Assembly: GCF_036226525.1 (NCBI RefSeq)
Contig: NZ_CP108487.1
Coordinates: 8,122,001-8,186,000, forward strand
Direction: 5' to 3'
Origin: Kribbella sp. NBC_01245
GTDB taxonomy: Bacteria; Actinomycetota; Actinomycetes; Propionibacteriales; Kribbellaceae
DNA length: 64,000 nt
Shown: piece by piece, positions 56,839 through 64,000 of the stretch
Position numbering within the stretch: position 1 is the stretch's first letter
Layout of the letters: each line of letters begins with the position of its first letter
Position numbers and translations under genes: made by a program
The notes under the pieces: generated by a model
The model's input: the letters and a program-made list of their open reading frames with translations, nothing else
Database searches by the model: none
What the model was told of the DNA's origin: nothing

Positions 56839-56900
56839 GTAGACAGTGTCTATCAATTGCGCGTAGACAGTGTCTACTATTCGTCGTAGACACTGTCTAC
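56839..56900. promoter_or_regulatory. Three tandem palindromic operators
   Basis: GTAGACAGTGTCTAT (56839-56853), GTAGACAGTGTCTAC (56863-56877) and GTAGACACTGTCTAC (56886-56900): a 15-bp palindrome repeated three times with centre spacings of 24 and 23 bp, about two helical turns. They fill the divergent space between the TetR gene and the acyltransferase. Confidence 0.85.
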
Positions 56901-56919
56901 GCGCTCGTGAGGAGTCCCT

Positions 56920-57569
56920 GTGTGGTACCACCTGTTCAAGTACGTGCTGGTCGGTCCGGTGCTGCGAATCTTCGGCCGGCCGACGGTCGTCGGGGCTGAG
57001 CACATTCCCCGCCGAGGGCGGTGATCCTGGCCGGCAACCACCTTGCTGTCGCCGATTCGTTCTACCTCTGCTTGATGCTGCGACGGCGGGTCACTTTCAT
57101 CGCGAAGAGCGAGTACTTCACCGCGCCAGGGCTGAAGGGGCGGCTGCTGCGCTGGTTCTACTCGGCTACCGGCCAGGTCCCGGTGGATCGGCGTGGTGGA
57201 CGAGCCGCCGCCAACGCCTTGGCCGCCGCCACGGAGATCCTGCGTGCCGGTGGCGTCTGGGGGATCTACCCGGAGGGCACTCGCTCGCCCGACGGTCGCC
57301 TCTACCGCGGCAAGACCGGCGCGATGCGAGTGGCGCTCGCGACCGGCGCGCCCGTACTTCCGGTCGTCGTGACGGGCACCGACACCGTCAACCCACCTGG
57401 TTCTCGGCGCCTGTACTTCGGCCGCGTCCAGGTGAAGATCTGCCCGCCCCTCGACCTGACCCGCTTCCACCCCGACCAGGCCCGCGCCGCCACCGACCAC
57501 CTGATGGCAGTCCTCCACCACGAATCCGGCCAGCCCTACGTGAACACCTACGCCCGCCGCGCCGCCTAA
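56920..57569 (+). pseudogene. 1-acylglycerol-3-phosphate acyltransferase (PlsC-like), frameshifted
   Basis: GTG 56920 (VWYHLFKYVLVGPV) with GGAG five bases upstream opens a frame that meets TGA at 57022 after IPRRGR. From base 57018 on, the -1 frame continues as AVILAGNHLAVADSFYLC to 57569, so one G is missing from GAGGGCGG. Restored length is about 216 residues. Acyltransferase motifs are intact: NHLAVADS (HX4D), YPEGTRSPDGRLYRG, and VLPVVVTG. The enzyme would acylate lysophosphatidate in phospholipid synthesis. Internal GTG 57021 could give a shortened protein that keeps all motifs. It is faced by the TetR operators. Confidence 0.8.
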
Positions 57570-57668
57570 CGCGAGTGGTTAGAGGTGACCACTCGCCGGG
57601 ATTTGGGCACGAGTGGTCGCGTATTTACGTGACCACTCGCGGTGGTTCAGAGGCGACCGCTCGCGGCA
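57570..57668. repeat. GAGTGGTC palindrome cluster after the acyltransferase
   Basis: GCGAGTGGT / ACCACTCGC (57571-57579 with 57588-57596), then CGAGTGGTCGCG / CGTGACCACTCG (57610-57621 with 57628-57639), then a third half near 57650. Likely a two-way terminator between convergent genes. The same palindrome is found at 42747-42779 and as a half-site near 16203. Confidence 0.7.
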
Positions 57669-57679
57669 GAAAAGGGAGG

Positions 57680-58546
57680 CTAGGTGAGGAGGGTCAGGAG
57701 GCGTTCGGCGCCGTGTTGGATTTGGGGGAGGGAGGACTCTTCGACGGAGTGGGCGAAGAGGGCCAGGTCGGCGAAGCCGGCGGCGGCGCAGACCATGGCG
57801 GGGCCGAGGCCGGCGGCGGATACGGCCGCGTCGACCAGGAATTCGTCGACACCTGGAGCAGCGCCATCGCGGGCAGCGCTGGCGGCGAGGGACATCAGGT
57901 CGTAGGCCCTGGTCCCGCCGCTGATCGCTTCGACGTCGACGATCGTCACCCCCGCGGCCGTCTCGACGATGTTACTGACGTTGAGATCGCCATGGACCAG
58001 GTCGTGCATCGGCAAGCCCTCGGACCGGTACGGCGTACAGGCTGTTTCGAATCGCGAGAGGATCTCGGTCGATCGGTCGTCCAATCCGGCGGCCGTCGCC
58101 CAGATACCACCCAGGCCATCGAAGACGACGCCGTGGACGTACCAGGACCAGTTGTGCTCCACGTCCGTCACCAGCCCGGCGGTCTTGTCGATGCCCTCGA
58201 CGAGTTCCTCGGCCAGCGGCATCGTCAGTGCGGCCGCGGTCTGCAGCGCGCGTCCGTCGATGTACTCCTGCAAGTGGTACGGCATACCAGTCGACGTGGT
58301 GCCGACCGCGATCCAGGCGGGCGTCGGATAGCCGGCGGCCCGGGCCTTCTGCACCAACCGGGCGGCGCGGTGGACCCGCTGGCCCCAGCCCGGCTCCTCG
58401 TTCCACTTGAGCACGGCACGGCCTTCCGGTCCGGCCACCTCGTACGCCCCGGCCTGCAAGCCACCTGTCAGTCTCCGGACCAGGTGATACCCGGTGCCGT
58501 GGGCCGCGTTCAGCTCCCCGAGCACCCGGTTGGTCGCGACATCCAT
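57680..58546 (-). CDS. Aminoglycoside phosphotransferase-like (APH/choline-kinase fold) protein
   Basis: A 288-residue kinase-fold protein. The catalytic loop is HGDLNVSNIV, the metal Asp is in VTIVDVEAISGGTRAYDL, and the N-lobe lysine is in GRAVLKWNEEPG. The phosphate acceptor cannot be told; such genes are common in actinobacteria and few are resistance genes. ATG 58546 is chosen; upstream in-frame ATG 58627 lies within the flanking repeat element. Confidence 0.82.
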   Translation of the reverse strand: MDVATNRVLGELNAAHGTGYHLVRRLTGGLQAGAYEVAGPEGRAVLKWNEEPGWGQRVHRAARLVQKARAAGYPTPAWIAVGTTSTGMPYHLQEYIDGRALQTAAALTMPLAEELVEGIDKTAGLVTDVEHNWSWYVHGVVFDGLGGIWATAAGLDDRSTEILSRFETACTPYRSEGLPMHDLVHGDLNVSNIVETAAGVTIVDVEAISGGTRAYDLMSLAASAARDGAAPGVDEFLVDAAVSAAGLGPAMVCAAAGFADLALFAHSVEESSLPQIQHGAERLLTLLT

Positions 58547-58609
58547 AAGCCCAGTCTTCGTCGCGATCCCGACACAGGCCAATTGTTTCGCGCCCCGCTC
58601 TGCCACCTG

Positions 58610-58759
58610 CCCCTTTTTTGCGTTCACCGGTCCCTCAGCACAGCGGACCAGCCCGGTCCCTCAGCACAGCGGACCAGTCCGGCCCCTCAGCACAGCGGAC
58701 CAGCACAGGCGGCCGACGGGAGAGGGCGATTTCGGACCGATGAACGCAAAAGAAGGGGG
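58610..58759. repeat. Three 26-bp tandem repeats inside an inverted repeat
   Basis: Units 58629-58654, 58655-58680 and 58681-58706 begin GGTCCCTCAGCACAGCGGAC (third with one change) and each holds a GGTCC/GGACC palindrome. They are framed by inverted arms 58610-58633 and 58734-58759 (TTTTGCGTTCA with CCGGTCC). The element lies between the aspS stop and the phosphotransferase start and could act as a terminator or spacer on the minus strand. Confidence 0.75.
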
Positions 58760-58767
58760 GAGGACCG

Positions 58768-60057
58768 TTACGGCGTCAGGCGGTGAAGGTCGCGCGGGAA
58801 GAGCGTTACCTCGCGGACGTTCTCGGCGCCGGTAAGCCGGGCGACGAACCGCTCGAGGCCGATGGCGAAGCCGCCGTGCGGGGGCATGCCGTGCCGGAAG
58901 GCCTCGAGATAGGACGAATACGCCGGGTCCTCCGCCGACTCACCCTGAGCCGCGAGGGCGGCCACGTAGTCGCCGTACCGATGCAACCGTTGACCACCCG
59001 TGACCAGCTCGACGCCACGGAACAGCAGGTCGAACGAGTTGGACCAGCGCGGGTCCGACGGCTGCGGATGTGTGTAGAACGGCCGCTTCACCATCGGATA
59101 GCCCTCGACCGCCACGAAGTCGCTGCCGTGTTCGCGCAGCGCCCATTCGCCGATCGCGCGTTCGTCGGCCGGCGCGAGGTCCGGCTCGTCCGGGTCGGCC
59201 CCGGCCAGCTTGAGCGCCTCGCTGAAATGCAGCACCGGCACCTCGGCAGGGATCGACGGCAGCTCGACGCCGAGCCGCTCCAGCGCCGTACCGGCTCGCG
59301 TGCCGACCGAGGCCAGCATCGTCACGAGCACCTCACGCAGTACGGCGAGCACGTCGCGATGGCCGTCGATGAAACCGAACTCGGCGTCCAGCGAGACGTA
59401 CTCCGCGAGGTGCCGGACGGTGTCGTGCGGCTCGGCCCGGAAGACCGGTCCGACCTCGTACACCCGCTCGAACACCCCGACCATCGTCTGCTTGTAGAAC
59501 TGCGGCGACTGGGCCAGATAGGCGGGACGGCCGAAGTAGTCCAGCGCGAAGACGTTCGCCCCGGATTCGGTCGCCGTACCGACGATCTTCGGCGTCTGGA
59601 TCTCCGTGAAGCCCTGACCGTCCAGCGCCGTACGGAACCCGTGCAACGCCGCTGCGGCCACCTCCCAGCCCGCCCGCACGACCGGGTGCCGCAGGGATAC
59701 CGCGGCATGGTCGAGCACGGTCGGCAGACCCGCGCCGACGGTCGGGCGCCACAACTCGATCGGGGGAGTGTGGGCCGGTTCGGTCAGCGGCTCGATCACC
59801 GGGTCGACGATCTCGACTCCGCCCGGCGCCTGCGGACTGGCCACCACCTGACCGGTCACCTGGACGACGGTCTCTTCGCCGAGTTCGTCCAGCAGGGCAA
59901 GGGCTTCCGCCGACTTCACGACGATCTGGCTCAGGCCGGAACGGTCGCGCAGTACGAGGAAGCTGACCGCCGCCAGTCGTCGTCTTCGATGGATCCAGCC
60001 GGCCACCGTGACGGTCTGGCCTACTGCTGAGGGGATCTCTGAACTGAGAATGCGCAT
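58768..60057 (-). CDS. aspS: Archaeal-type, probably non-discriminating aspartyl-tRNA synthetase
   Basis: A 429-residue class II synthetase. At 429 residues it lacks the GAD insert of the usual bacterial AspRS of about 590 residues. It has the OB anticodon domain (VTVAGWIHRRRRLAAVSFLVLRD), motif 2 (VFRAEPHDTVRHLAEY), and motif 3 (GFAIGLERFVARL). Two OB positions known to set tRNA choice in this family read His23 (GWIH) and Pro78 (APGGVE), the pattern of enzymes that charge both tRNA-Asp and tRNA-Asn; the discriminating form has other residues there. ATG 60057 is chosen, with GGAGG 11 bases upstream; a GTG at 60069 overlaps that site. It is controlled by a T-box leader. Confidence 0.88.
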   Translation of the reverse strand: MRILSSEIPSAVGQTVTVAGWIHRRRRLAAVSFLVLRDRSGLSQIVVKSAEALALLDELGEETVVQVTGQVVASPQAPGGVEIVDPVIEPLTEPAHTPPIELWRPTVGAGLPTVLDHAAVSLRHPVVRAGWEVAAAALHGFRTALDGQGFTEIQTPKIVGTATESGANVFALDYFGRPAYLAQSPQFYKQTMVGVFERVYEVGPVFRAEPHDTVRHLAEYVSLDAEFGFIDGHRDVLAVLREVLVTMLASVGTRAGTALERLGVELPSIPAEVPVLHFSEALKLAGADPDEPDLAPADERAIGEWALREHGSDFVAVEGYPMVKRPFYTHPQPSDPRWSNSFDLLFRGVELVTGGQRLHRYGDYVAALAAQGESAEDPAYSSYLEAFRHGMPPHGGFAIGLERFVARLTGAENVREVTLFPRDLHRLTP

Positions 60058-60305
60058 CGCTGTTTTCACCTCCGTTGGTCATCTCGAACCCCGGAGGTGT
60101 GGGCGAAGGGGAATCTCGCGGTGCCACCACACCTTCACCAGACCACGTTGAGTGATCCGGCCTCTTGCGCTTCATTCGCTCAGGAGTGTCTTCACGACCG
60201 GCCTGTGCGTCGCCTTCCCAGCTACCGGCGACTCTCTGGACCACAGGTGAACGGCGCTACTCGGTTCCATCAGCGCGAACAAAATCCATCCTAGGACAGA
60301 GCCGC
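60058..60305 (-). promoter_or_regulatory. Translational T-box riboswitch with Asp (GAC) specifier
   Basis: Read on the minus strand. Stem I has AGTA (60258-60261), the AGAGAG bulge (60232-60237) and a terminal loop, and on the 3' side GTGAA-GAC-ACT puts the specifier GAC at 60188-60190. The T-box motif GGTGGCACCGCG is at 60117-60128; its TGGC bulge (60123-60126) pairs with a tRNA 3' end GCCA, so discriminator G, as expected for tRNA-Asp. GGTGTGG (60127-60133) pairs with CCACACC (60096-60102) as antisequestrator; CACCTCCG (60092-60099) can instead pair with CGGAGGTG (60067-60074), hiding the aspS ribosome-binding site. Uncharged tRNA-Asp would turn translation on. Confidence 0.85.
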
Positions 60306-60372
60306 AACAAGTTTGATCACGCTCTCTCCAGGCGGGGAAACAATGATCGATCGATCAGTTATTCGTGGGCTC

Positions 60373-60429
60373 TTGCACCAACGGAAAGGTCGTTTTACCT
60401 TCACCTATCAGTTAGGAAAGTTTCCTAAC
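60373..60429 (+). promoter_or_regulatory. Promoter with 19-bp palindromic operator
   Basis: TTGCAC (60373-60378), a 17-bp spacer and TACCTT (60396-60401) form a promoter for the exported-protein operon. The perfect palindrome GTTAGGAAAGTTTCCTAAC (60411-60429) lies at the expected start point, so a repressor there would block transcription. Similar palindromes occur before actinobacterial sugar-responsive genes controlled by ROK-type regulators; this link is inference. Confidence 0.55.
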
Positions 60430-60479
60430 GATTAAGACCAGCGATTGCTCCTGTCCGCCCCGCCCTGAGGACAATGCCG

Positions 60480-63161
60480 ATGTCGCACCAACTTCGAAGT
60501 CTGACCGCAATCGCGGTCACCGTATCCGTACTGACCGTCCAACCCGCCGCCGCTCAACTGTCCGACCAAGCCGCCCCCGCCGCGGAAACCGGCCCGACGG
60601 CGGCCATCCCCGACCTGACCAGTGCGAACCGGCGAGCCCCCGTCGCCGGACTGCCCGACTGGAGCAAGGCCGGATATCGCGGCGGCGCCGCCCTGCCGAC
60701 CGCCGCCACCCATCCCGACCCCGCTTGCCACATAGACCCGGCACGACTCGCGAGCCAGTACGGCGTACGCGCCGACGGCAGTGACGCGACCACCGGCCTG
60801 CAGGCGGCGATCGACGCGATCAGGACGACGTGTACGCCGACCGCGAGCTACACCAAGCTGTCCTCGATCACCTTGCCCGCGGGCAAGATCGTGGTCACGC
60901 GTCAACTCGGTGTCGACGCGGATTACCTGCTGTTGAAGGGCGCAGGGATGGGTCAGACCATCCTGAGCTTCCGCCCGGACGCCAACACCCGGTACGACAC
61001 CCTGACCCCCGACGGCAGCGACTGGGACGAGGACGGCGCGACCCACGGCGCTGGCAAAGGCGGTTGGACCTGGCCCGGCCGCGGCCTGCTTCGCGTCCAG
61101 ACCCGTGATGTACACACGAAGTACGCGAGCGACTACGCCTCGGCGCCGGCGAACCGCAAGGACATCTTCGAAGGAAGCGTCAACCAGCATTGGGCCGCCG
61201 GCGTACCGCTGCGCGAGTCATCGGCCATCGGCACCACGCAGATCAAGCTCGCCACGAACGCGGACATGACGCGGTTCAAGGTCGGCGGCTACCTGTGGGT
61301 CGGTGCGGCCAACAGTGCGAAGTTCTACCAGCAGCAGACGGTTACCGACACCACCAAGTACACGAACCTCCATATGCGGCAGCAGATCTTCCAGCTCACT
61401 GCCGTCGACACGGCCGGCAAGAACCTCACGATCGACAAGCCGCTGGAGTACGACCTGCCGTTGAACTCCATCTCGGACGGCTCCGCCGCGATCGGCGGTA
61501 CGACGTACCCGAGCCGCGTCACGCCGCTGAAGATGGTGCAGGGCGTCGGTATCGAGGACCTGACGCTGACCCAGGACATGACCGGCATGCCCAAGCTCGG
61601 CGGCGGTACGTACAACCTGAACAAGGCCGACGCCAAGTTCAACTACGGCAACATGGCACCCGAGTACGCCCAGCACGGCGTCGTACTCAAGTGGGCGGCG
61701 AACGTCTGGCTCAGGCGCGTGGGCACGGATATGACCGGCTCCCACGCCGTCGTCACCGAGAACTCCAAGAACGTCCAGGTCCAGGAGTCGTCGTTCGACG
61801 GTTCGTGGAACAAGGGCAAGGGCGGCAACGGCTACTTCCGCGGCTCGCGCGTCTGGGATTCCCTGTACGCGTACAACACCACCCGGAACCTGCGCCACTT
61901 CACCTTCCAGTGGTCCGCGTCCGACAACGTGGCCATCGGCAACGACTTCGACTCCGACCTGAACGTGCACGGCGGATGGGAACGGCGCAACCTGTTCGAG
62001 AACAACAAGGTCGCTGTACCGTTCGAGCACGCCTCCAAGAACTGCAGCGCCAACTGCGGTGGGGAAGGCGGCGGTGAGCCCGACGACTCCACCTGGTGGC
62101 CGATCTGGTGGGCGGCCGGTCCCAAGGCGGTCACGTGGTCCGGCTCCAGCGGACCGCAGAACGTTGTCTACAACAACGACCTGACCAAGCAGACCACGCA
62201 GGGCGGGTCCTACCAGAGCTACTACCCGGACCGGCAACGGCTTTACCAGTTCGGCAGCTCCGCCGCAGATGCCACGAAGTTCCAGCACTTGGCGCTGAAC
62301 GGCAGCACGATTCTCGACTGGGCCGGCAACGAGACGAAGGACTTCACCAACTCCGGCGTGAACGCCTCCCGGACCGACGCGTCCGGCTCCCTCTTCCTCA
62401 AGGGCAGCACGAGTCCAGGGGACACCACCGCGCCAAGCGTGCCGGGCAGCTTGCGTACGACTGGCACAACCTCGAGCAGCGTCTCGCTGGCCTGGAACGC
62501 CTCTACGGACGACACCGGCGTTGCCGGCTACACGATCTACCGCAACGGCGTCGAGGTCGCGACGGCCTCCGGTACGACGCACACCGATACCGGGCTCACC
62601 GGGTCCACTGGCTACACGTACACCGTCAAGGCGCGCGATGCGGCGGGCAACCTGTCCGCGGCGAGTAACGCCGTTACTGCAACCACCCAGCCGGGCTCAA
62701 CCGCAGCAGTCCTGCTCTCACAGGGGAAACCCGCCACGTCATCGTCGATCGAGGGCAGCGGCTTCGAGGCTTCACGGGCTGTTGACGGCAACACGGCGAC
62801 CCGTTGGGCAAGCGTCGAAGGCCACGACCCCGAATGGATCACCGTCGACCTCGGCGCCACGGCTTCGATAAGCAGGATCAAGTTGAGCTGGGAAGCCGCG
62901 TACGGCAAGTCGTACAAGCTCCAGACCTCGGCCAACGGGACGACCTGGACCGATATCTACACCACCACAACCGGGAATGGCGCGACCGACGACCTGGCAG
63001 TAACAGGTGGCGGCCGCTACGTCCGTATGTACGGCACTGCGCGCGGTACGGCGTGGGGCTATTCGCTGTGGCAGTTCGAGGTCTACGGCAGCACGCAACC
63101 GCTGGTGCCGTCAGTCAACTTCAAGTCATTCACCGCCCCTCACAACCCCTGGATGTCCTGA
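60480..63161 (+). CDS. Exported beta-helix protein with FN3 and discoidin (CBM32-like) domains
   Basis: An 893-residue secreted protein. Signal peptide at about 1-28 (RSLTAIAVTVSVLTVQPAAAQ). A large domain of about 570 residues has pectate-lyase-like right-handed beta-helix character, with pectate-lyase-3-like start LQAAIDAIRTTCTP...KLSSITLPAGKIVVTRQLGVDADYLLLKGAG. A fibronectin III module follows (about 650-740), then an F5/8 type C discoidin module (743-885). It may act on plant or cell-wall polysaccharide. ATG 60480 is preferred over 60474 by spacing from GAGGA. It ends ATGA-overlapped with the next gene. Confidence 0.82.
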   Translation: MSHQLRSLTAIAVTVSVLTVQPAAAQLSDQAAPAAETGPTAAIPDLTSANRRAPVAGLPDWSKAGYRGGAALPTAATHPDPACHIDPARLASQYGVRADGSDATTGLQAAIDAIRTTCTPTASYTKLSSITLPAGKIVVTRQLGVDADYLLLKGAGMGQTILSFRPDANTRYDTLTPDGSDWDEDGATHGAGKGGWTWPGRGLLRVQTRDVHTKYASDYASAPANRKDIFEGSVNQHWAAGVPLRESSAIGTTQIKLATNADMTRFKVGGYLWVGAANSAKFYQQQTVTDTTKYTNLHMRQQIFQLTAVDTAGKNLTIDKPLEYDLPLNSISDGSAAIGGTTYPSRVTPLKMVQGVGIEDLTLTQDMTGMPKLGGGTYNLNKADAKFNYGNMAPEYAQHGVVLKWAANVWLRRVGTDMTGSHAVVTENSKNVQVQESSFDGSWNKGKGGNGYFRGSRVWDSLYAYNTTRNLRHFTFQWSASDNVAIGNDFDSDLNVHGGWERRNLFENNKVAVPFEHASKNCSANCGGEGGGEPDDSTWWPIWWAAGPKAVTWSGSSGPQNVVYNNDLTKQTTQGGSYQSYYPDRQRLYQFGSSAADATKFQHLALNGSTILDWAGNETKDFTNSGVNASRTDASGSLFLKGSTSPGDTTAPSVPGSLRTTGTTSSSVSLAWNASTDDTGVAGYTIYRNGVEVATASGTTHTDTGLTGSTGYTYTVKARDAAGNLSAASNAVTATTQPGSTAAVLLSQGKPATSSSIEGSGFEASRAVDGNTATRWASVEGHDPEWITVDLGATASISRIKLSWEAAYGKSYKLQTSANGTTWTDIYTTTTGNGATDDLAVTGGGRYVRMYGTARGTAWGYSLWQFEVYGSTQPLVPSVNFKSFTAPHNPWMS

Positions 63162-64000
63162 TGAAAATCACCCTGAAAGGCGCTCTGCTGAAGAGCGCCG
63201 TCCTCCTCACCGCGGGTTTACTGCTGCTTCCGTTGGGCCATGCCGTCGCCGCTGACACGTTGCTCTCACAGGGCAAACCGTCAACCTCCTCCTCGATCGA
63301 AGGCAGCGGCTTCGAAGCGGCCAAGGCCGTGGACGCCAACACCGGTACCCGGTGGGCCAGCGTCGAAGGTCATGACCCCGAGTGGATCAGGGTCGATCTC
63401 GGCAGCACGGCGACCATCAGCAGGGTCAAGCTGAACTGGGAGGCGGCGTACGGCAAGTCGTACAAGATCCAGACCTCGGCAGACGGCTCGACCTGGACGG
63501 ACATCTTCTCCACCACCACTGGTAACGGTGCGATCGACGATCTGACCGTGTCGGGTAGTGGCCGCTACGTCCGCATGTACGGCACTGCGCGCGGTACGGC
63601 GTGGGGCTATTCGTTGTGGGAGTTCGAGGTCTACGGCACCACTGGTGGCGGCGGGGGTGACACCACGCCGCCGAGCACGCCGGGCAACCTCGCGAGCACC
63701 GGTACGACCTCTAGCGGCGTCTCGCTGGCGTGGAACGCGTCGACGGACAACGTTGGCGTAACCGGCTACACGGTCTACCGCAACGGTACTGAGGTCGGCA
63801 ACGCCTCCGGCACGACGTACACGGACACAGGTCTCACGGCCGCGACGACGTACACGTACACCGTCAAGGCTCGTGACGCGGCCGGCAATCTCTCTGGCGC
63901 TAGCAACTCCGTGACCGCCACCACGCAAACCGGTGGAGGTGGCGTGGGCGTACCGTTCGGCAGCCACTTGCAGCCGTATGCGGCGGGCATGCTGCGTCCG
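63161..64000 (+). CDS. Exported protein with discoidin and FN3 domains, 3' end outside window
   Basis: The frame from ATG 63161 is open to the window end (280 codons). Signal peptide: KSAVLLTAGLLLLPLGHAVAAD. A discoidin/CBM32-like module (about 32-165) comes first, then GGGGG linker and an FN3 module (about 168-250), then another linker and the start of a further domain (VPFGSHLQPYAAGMLRP). Both modules are near-copies of those in the preceding gene, in the opposite order. The last domain is probably catalytic, but too little is visible. Translation is coupled to the first gene. Confidence 0.85.
   Translation, partial: MKITLKGALLKSAVLLTAGLLLLPLGHAVAADTLLSQGKPSTSSSIEGSGFEAAKAVDANTGTRWASVEGHDPEWIRVDLGSTATISRVKLNWEAAYGKSYKIQTSADGSTWTDIFSTTTGNGAIDDLTVSGSGRYVRMYGTARGTAWGYSLWEFEVYGTTGGGGGDTTPPSTPGNLASTGTTSSGVSLAWNASTDNVGVTGYTVYRNGTEVGNASGTTYTDTGLTAATTYTYTVKARDAAGNLSGASNSVTATTQTGGGGVGVPFGSHLQPYAAGMLRP

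Noticed and set aside
58629..58706. CRISPR-like array
   Set aside because: The 26-bp units are directly adjacent with no spacers, and no cas genes are nearby.
61218..62582. 454-codon antisense frame over the exported beta-helix protein
   Set aside because: Arg/Val/Gly-rich shadow without start context; the sense gene has signal peptide and domains.

Overview
This 64 kb window is high-G+C actinobacterial chromosome. Evidence: the gene order argS-lysA-hom-thrC-thrB-rho-rpmE-prfA-prmC-sua5-wecA-atp-DUF2550-cobO-murA, frequent GTG/TTG starts, ATGA/GTGA stop-start overlaps, a MurA with Asp in place of the catalytic Cys, and many exported multidomain proteins. The style recalls Propionibacteriales such as Kribbella, but that is an impression, not a measurement. 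I saw no rRNA, tRNA or CRISPR array.

Region 1 (1-10 kb): end of argS, then lysA, hom, thrC and thrB (lysine/threonine synthesis), rho with a long Arg/Glu/Gly/Asp-rich insertion, rpmE, prfA and prmC, with two clear intrinsic terminators. Region 2 (10-16 kb): a large AfsR-like regulator and an adenosine deaminase sit between prmC and sua5/wecA. Region 3 (16.2-26.8 kb): a small exported protein and a membrane protein, then two small membrane proteins and the complete F1Fo ATP synthase operon atpBEFHAGDC, then a DUF2550 gene.

Region 4 (26.8-37.9 kb) is accessory and separates DUF2550 from cobO-murA: a methyltransferase, an SppA-type peptidase, a nested inverted-repeat element, an RHS polymorphic toxin gene (split by one missing base) with a nuclease-like tip, and a string of immunity-type genes (Imm7-like, Imm53-like, a broken one, a helical-repeat one and an unknown one), partly at visibly lower G+C.

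Region 5 (37.9-50.8 kb): cobO, murA, a Ski2-like helicase, a striking 965-bp cluster of short inverted and direct repeats, a subtilisin-like exoprotease, a CU044_5270-type protein with its ECF sigma factor, an atypical SDR, hisN and a DUF2231 protein. Region 6 (50.8-60.1 kb): rsgA-aroA, a DoxX-like protein, an IS200/IS605-like scar, a FrnE/DsbA-like protein, an M20 peptidase with a TetR regulator, three tandem palindromic operators facing a frameshifted acyltransferase, a phosphotransferase, and an archaeal-type AspRS behind a translational T-box whose specifier reads GAC (Asp). Region 7 (60.4-64 kb): two overlapping genes for exported carbohydrate-active-type proteins that share near-identical discoidin and FN3 modules, behind a palindromic operator.

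The strongest points for a second look are the aspartate T-box on a predicted non-discriminating AspRS, the RHS toxin/immunity island, the 42.4-43.2 kb repeat cluster with DnaA-box-like sites, and three single-base G/C-run deletions that break reading frames.
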